Below, in pieces: positions 4,764 through 6,933 of a stretch of DNA of 6,933 bases; within the stretch, counting starts at the first letter, position 1, and each line of letters opens with the position of its first letter. Both the position numbers and the translations under genes were made by a program. The stretch lies in assembly GCA_031267955.1 (NCBI GenBank), contig JAIRYB010000194.1, forward strand, positions 1 to 6,933, read 5' to 3'. Source of the DNA: Spirochaetaceae bacterium. GTDB taxonomy: Bacteria; Spirochaetota; Spirochaetia; Treponematales; Breznakiellaceae. The notes beneath the pieces are model-generated. The model saw nothing but the letters and a program-made list of their open reading frames with translations, did not search any database and was not told the DNA's origin.

Positions 4764-6542
4764 ATGGTTAACCTGAAAATAAACGGCAAACCCCTTGAAG
4801 TTGAGGACGGGACCACGATCCTTGACGCGGCAAGGAAAATCAATATTAAGATACCGACCCTCTGTTACAACCCGGACCTCCCGCCCTGGGCGGCCTGCGG
4901 ACTCTGTATTGTCAGGATGGAGGGGTCCCCAAAAATGGTAAGGGCCTGCACTACGCCGGCTACGGAAAACATGAGCGTGATTACCCACGACACGGAAATT
5001 ATCGAAGTACGCAGAACCGTGCTGGAACTGATTCTGTCGAACCACCCCAACGACTGCCTCCAGTGCCCCCGCAACGGGAACTGCGAGCTTCAGACCCTGG
5101 CCGCTGAATTCGGCATACGGGAATCCCCGTTCAGGAAACTGCTCAACGGCCTCCCGGTTGACGACAGCAATCCCGCCATCATCCTGAACCCGGAAAAGTG
5201 CATACGCTGCGGCCGCTGCGTAAAGGTCTGCCAGGAGATGCAGAATGTGTGGGCTTTGGAATTTCTGGGCCGGGGCATCAAGGGCCGGATTGCCAGCGCC
5301 GCCGGGATACCCCTGGGGGACAGCCCCTGCATCAAGTGCGGGCAGTGCGCGGCCCACTGTCCGGTAGGGGCCATCTACGAGCGGGACGATACCGTCAAGG
5401 TATGGACGGCGCTGCACAACCCGGAAACGCACCCGGTAGTCCAGATCGCCCCGGCGGTCAGGGTCGCCCTGGCCGAGGAATTCGGCCTTAAACCCGGAAC
5501 CATCCTTACCAGGCAGATATACGCCGCCCTGCGCCGCCTTGGTTTTAAGACTGTGTTCGATACCAATTTTTCCGCCGACCTGACAATTATGGAAGAAAGC
5601 TCCGAACTTGTAAAGCGGCTCACCGAATTGTCGAAGGGCGGGAAAACGGATATTCCGTTAATCACAAGCTGCTGCCCGGCCTGGGTCGATTATATGGAAA
5701 AGTACTACCCCGACATGATCCCGAATTTTTCCACCGCCAAGAGCCCCCAGCAGATGATGGGCGCCATGATCAAAAGCTACTGGGCGGAAAAGGCCGGCAT
5801 TGATCCCCGGAATATATACTCCGTATCAATAATGCCCTGTACCGCCAAGAAATGGGAAACCAAACGAAACGACGACATGAAATCCGCCGGGGCGGGTTAC
5901 GATGTGGATATTTCAATTACCACCAGGGAACTTGCCCGGATGATCAAACAGGCGGGGATAGAGATTCTCAAACTTCCCGAAGAAGATCCCGACAGCCCCC
6001 TGGGGCCGTATACCGGCGCGGGGACCATTTTCGGCACAACAGGCGGCGTCATGGAAGCGGCGGTCCGGAGCGCCTACCACTTTGTCACCGGGAAGGAGCT
6101 GGACGACGTGAATTTCAAGCTTGCCCGGGGCCTTGAGGGAGTCAAGGAAGCGGAAGTAGATTTCGGCATACCTGTACTCGGCCCGGAAACCAGGATACGC
6201 ATAGCCGTGGCCCACCAGATGGGAAATATCGCCGCGGTGCTGGACCGTATACGGGCCGCGAGGCAGGGCGGGCAGGAAACGCCCTACCATTTTGTAGAAG
6301 TCATGGCCTGCCGCGGCGGCTGCATAGGCGGAGGCGGCCAGCCCTACGGCTGCACCGACGAGGTCCGTACCATGCGCGCGGAAGGGCTTTACGCCGATGA
6401 CGAGCAGTCGCAGTACCGCTGTTCCCACCAGAATCCCTGCATCAAACAGGCCTATAGCGAATACCTTGGGGAACCCGGCGGCCACAAAGCCCACGGGCTG
6501 CTCCATACTTCCTACACGGAGCGGATGCTGTACTTGAAATAA
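4764..6542 (+). CDS. hndD: [FeFe]-hydrogenase catalytic subunit (HndD/HydA type)
   Basis: A 592-residue enzyme that interconverts protons plus electrons and H2 at the H-cluster. Domains in order: a plant-type [2Fe-2S] domain (C34, C45, C48, C62); a His-ligated [4Fe-4S] site HPNDCLQCPRNGNC (H94, C98, C101, C107); a two-cluster ferredoxin (C146/C149/C152/C156 and C189/C192/C195/C199); and the H-domain with all three signatures: TSCCPAW (301-307), MPCTAKKWE (357-365) and EVMACRGGCIGGGGQP (512-527). Expected H-cluster ligands are C304, C359, C516 and C520. C303, E278, E281 and S323 match the proton-transfer residues of the well-studied CpI enzyme. The C-terminal small-subunit-like segment (~535-592) is present. 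Length matches HndD (about 585). It lacks the extra C-terminal [2Fe-2S] extension of the longer Thermotoga-type HydA. AAGGAG (4751-4756) precedes the ATG. There is no signal peptide, so it is cytoplasmic. It is last in the operon; no maturase gene is nearby. Confidence 0.97.
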   Translation: MVNLKINGKPLEVEDGTTILDAARKINIKIPTLCYNPDLPPWAACGLCIVRMEGSPKMVRACTTPATENMSVITHDTEIIEVRRTVLELILSNHPNDCLQCPRNGNCELQTLAAEFGIRESPFRKLLNGLPVDDSNPAIILNPEKCIRCGRCVKVCQEMQNVWALEFLGRGIKGRIASAAGIPLGDSPCIKCGQCAAHCPVGAIYERDDTVKVWTALHNPETHPVVQIAPAVRVALAEEFGLKPGTILTRQIYAALRRLGFKTVFDTNFSADLTIMEESSELVKRLTELSKGGKTDIPLITSCCPAWVDYMEKYYPDMIPNFSTAKSPQQMMGAMIKSYWAEKAGIDPRNIYSVSIMPCTAKKWETKRNDDMKSAGAGYDVDISITTRELARMIKQAGIEILKLPEEDPDSPLGPYTGAGTIFGTTGGVMEAAVRSAYHFVTGKELDDVNFKLARGLEGVKEAEVDFGIPVLGPETRIRIAVAHQMGNIAAVLDRIRAARQGGQETPYHFVEVMACRGGCIGGGGQPYGCTDEVRTMRAEGLYADDEQSQYRCSHQNPCIKQAYSEYLGEPGGHKAHGLLHTSYTERMLYLK

Positions 6543-6546
6543 AACG

Positions 6547-6607
6547 CCCCGCCGCAGAGCCTGGCCGCAAGATAATAGCGGGCAGAGGTTCTGCGGCGGA
6601 AAGGGGC
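6547..6607. terminator. Strong 3' hairpin after the hydrogenase operon, without a T-run on the + strand
   Basis: CCGCCGCAG (6549-6557) pairs with CTGCGGCGG (6591-6599), extended inward by AGCC/GGTT (one G-U) to 13 bp. An inner stem CCGC (6565-6568) / GCGG (6578-6581) closes the loop. CCCC (6547-6550) and GGGG (6604-6607) could extend an alternative fold. It starts 6 nt after the stop codon. No T-run follows on the + strand, so it may stabilise the mRNA 3' end or act with another factor. Read on the minus strand it is followed by GCGTTTTATTT, which is more terminator-like for convergent transcription. Confidence 0.5.
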
Positions 6608-6933
6608 CGCGAACCCCGCATAGACTGTAGATCTATTCCGTTTTGATTTATGGTCTTCAACTGAATGGCTGCGGTCCCGCCGCCGCCATAAGCGCGGCCG
6701 CTTTGATAAAAAATTTGCGCATTGTATCCCTCTTTTAAGTGGAATACCCTATAAGAAGGCCCTCCTTTCAGGATGCCCCGGACAGCCCGGTGGGGCTGTA
6801 AAAGAAGTATAAACAACGGCTGGTTTGGGGTATGGGCATGACGATTTCTTGTCTTTGCAGACTGAGGTGCGGGGAATCCTGGCGGTTTGCTCAAAAACCA
6901 AGGGATTTCCGCATGGTTTATCCCTCCTTCCTT
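6608..6933. other. Region without a convincing gene
   Basis: No open frame here has family features. The long minus-strand frame (about 6442-6894) overlaps the end of the hydrogenase gene antisense, has no recognisable motifs and is probably spurious. Visible structure: a 7-bp hairpin ACAGCCC (6782-6788) / GGGCTGT (6793-6799), a weak inverted repeat AGGGAT (6901-6906) / ATCCCT (6920-6925), and short minus-strand frames with ribosome-site-like sequences upstream. It may be decayed coding sequence or the upstream region of a gene beyond the window edge. Confidence 0.5.
6657..6722 (-). CDS. Doubtful 21-residue mini-ORF resembling a signal-peptide start
   Basis: On the minus strand GAGGG stands 5 nt before an ATG (6722-6720), which opens MRKFFIKAAALMAAAG, then PQPFS and a TGA (6659-6657). 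A basic N-terminus followed by an Ala-rich hydrophobic stretch is what the first residues of an exported protein or lipoprotein look like, and the stop follows at once. It could be the remnant of a secreted-protein gene disabled by a frameshift or nonsense change, a leader peptide, or chance. No continuation was recognised in the other two minus-strand frames. Confidence 0.2.
   Translation of the reverse strand: MRKFFIKAAALMAAAGPQPFS

Noticed and set aside
4566..5432. 288-codon minus-strand open frame
   Set aside because: It is antisense to the end of hndC and the first half of hndD, whose FeS motifs are unambiguous; it shows no motif and is a shadow of GC-rich coding sequence.
5913..6506. 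197-codon minus-strand open frame
   Set aside because: It is antisense to the H-cluster domain of hndD, where the + strand carries the L2-L3 conserved region; no independent support.
6773..6841. Short + strand ORF from ATG 6773
   Set aside because: It is only 22 codons, has no family features or credible ribosome site, and its composition looks random.
6442..6894. 150-codon minus-strand open frame at the right end
   Set aside because: It overlaps hndD antisense, has low-complexity composition, no recognisable domain and no clear ribosome site.

Overview
The window carries a complete five-gene operon for a multisubunit [FeFe]-hydrogenase of the NAD(P)-linked, probably electron-bifurcating Hnd/HydABC type, all on the + strand (about 1408-6542). 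In order it encodes a NuoE-like [2Fe-2S] subunit (HndA/HydC type), a small GHKL-fold ATP-binding protein, a thioredoxin-like ferredoxin-fold protein (HndB type), a NuoF-like flavoprotein with extra FeS domains (HndC/HydB type), and the catalytic H-cluster subunit (HndD/HydA type). Gene order, mid-50s-looking GC, fermentative hydrogenase chemistry and palindromic intergenic repeats suggest an anaerobe. A host-gut or termite-gut spirochaete (Treponema) is my best guess from recall of such operons, but Clostridia or other anaerobes are not excluded by the sequence.

Region by region. (1) 1-290: the left edge holds the beginning of a transposase-like gene on the minus strand that has no start codon and runs into a cluster of palindromes (118-283). 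(2) 291-1166: a transglutaminase-like protein gene on the + strand, with a proline-rich segment and an intact Cys-His-Asp triad. It has no in-frame start codon before the catalytic domain, so its 5' end appears to have been lost at the palindrome cluster. (3) 1167-1407: an intergenic region with a strong sigma70-type promoter (TTGACT, 16 bp, TATACT) and a short inverted repeat in the predicted 5' leader. (4) 1408-6542: the hydrogenase operon, with gaps of 4, 61, 9 and 18 nt. (5) 6543-6933: a strong 3' hairpin, then about 320 nt with no convincing gene apart from a doubtful minus-strand mini-ORF that looks like a signal-peptide start.

How the parts work together. By family knowledge, the NuoF-like subunit binds FMN and NAD(P)(H). 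The NuoE-like subunit and several FeS domains form an electron wire to the H-cluster subunit, where protons and H2 interconvert. Homologous complexes couple NADH and reduced ferredoxin to H2, or run in reverse. The GHKL protein and the HndB-like protein are accessory members whose roles are not settled by sequence. Hydrogenase maturases (HydE, HydF, HydG) are needed for the H-cluster and are not in this window, so they must be encoded elsewhere.

Nothing here is a clearly new system. The best leads are the GHKL ATPase lodged inside the hydrogenase operon, the three-cysteine HndB-like protein, and the palindrome cluster where two genes appear to have lost their 5' ends.
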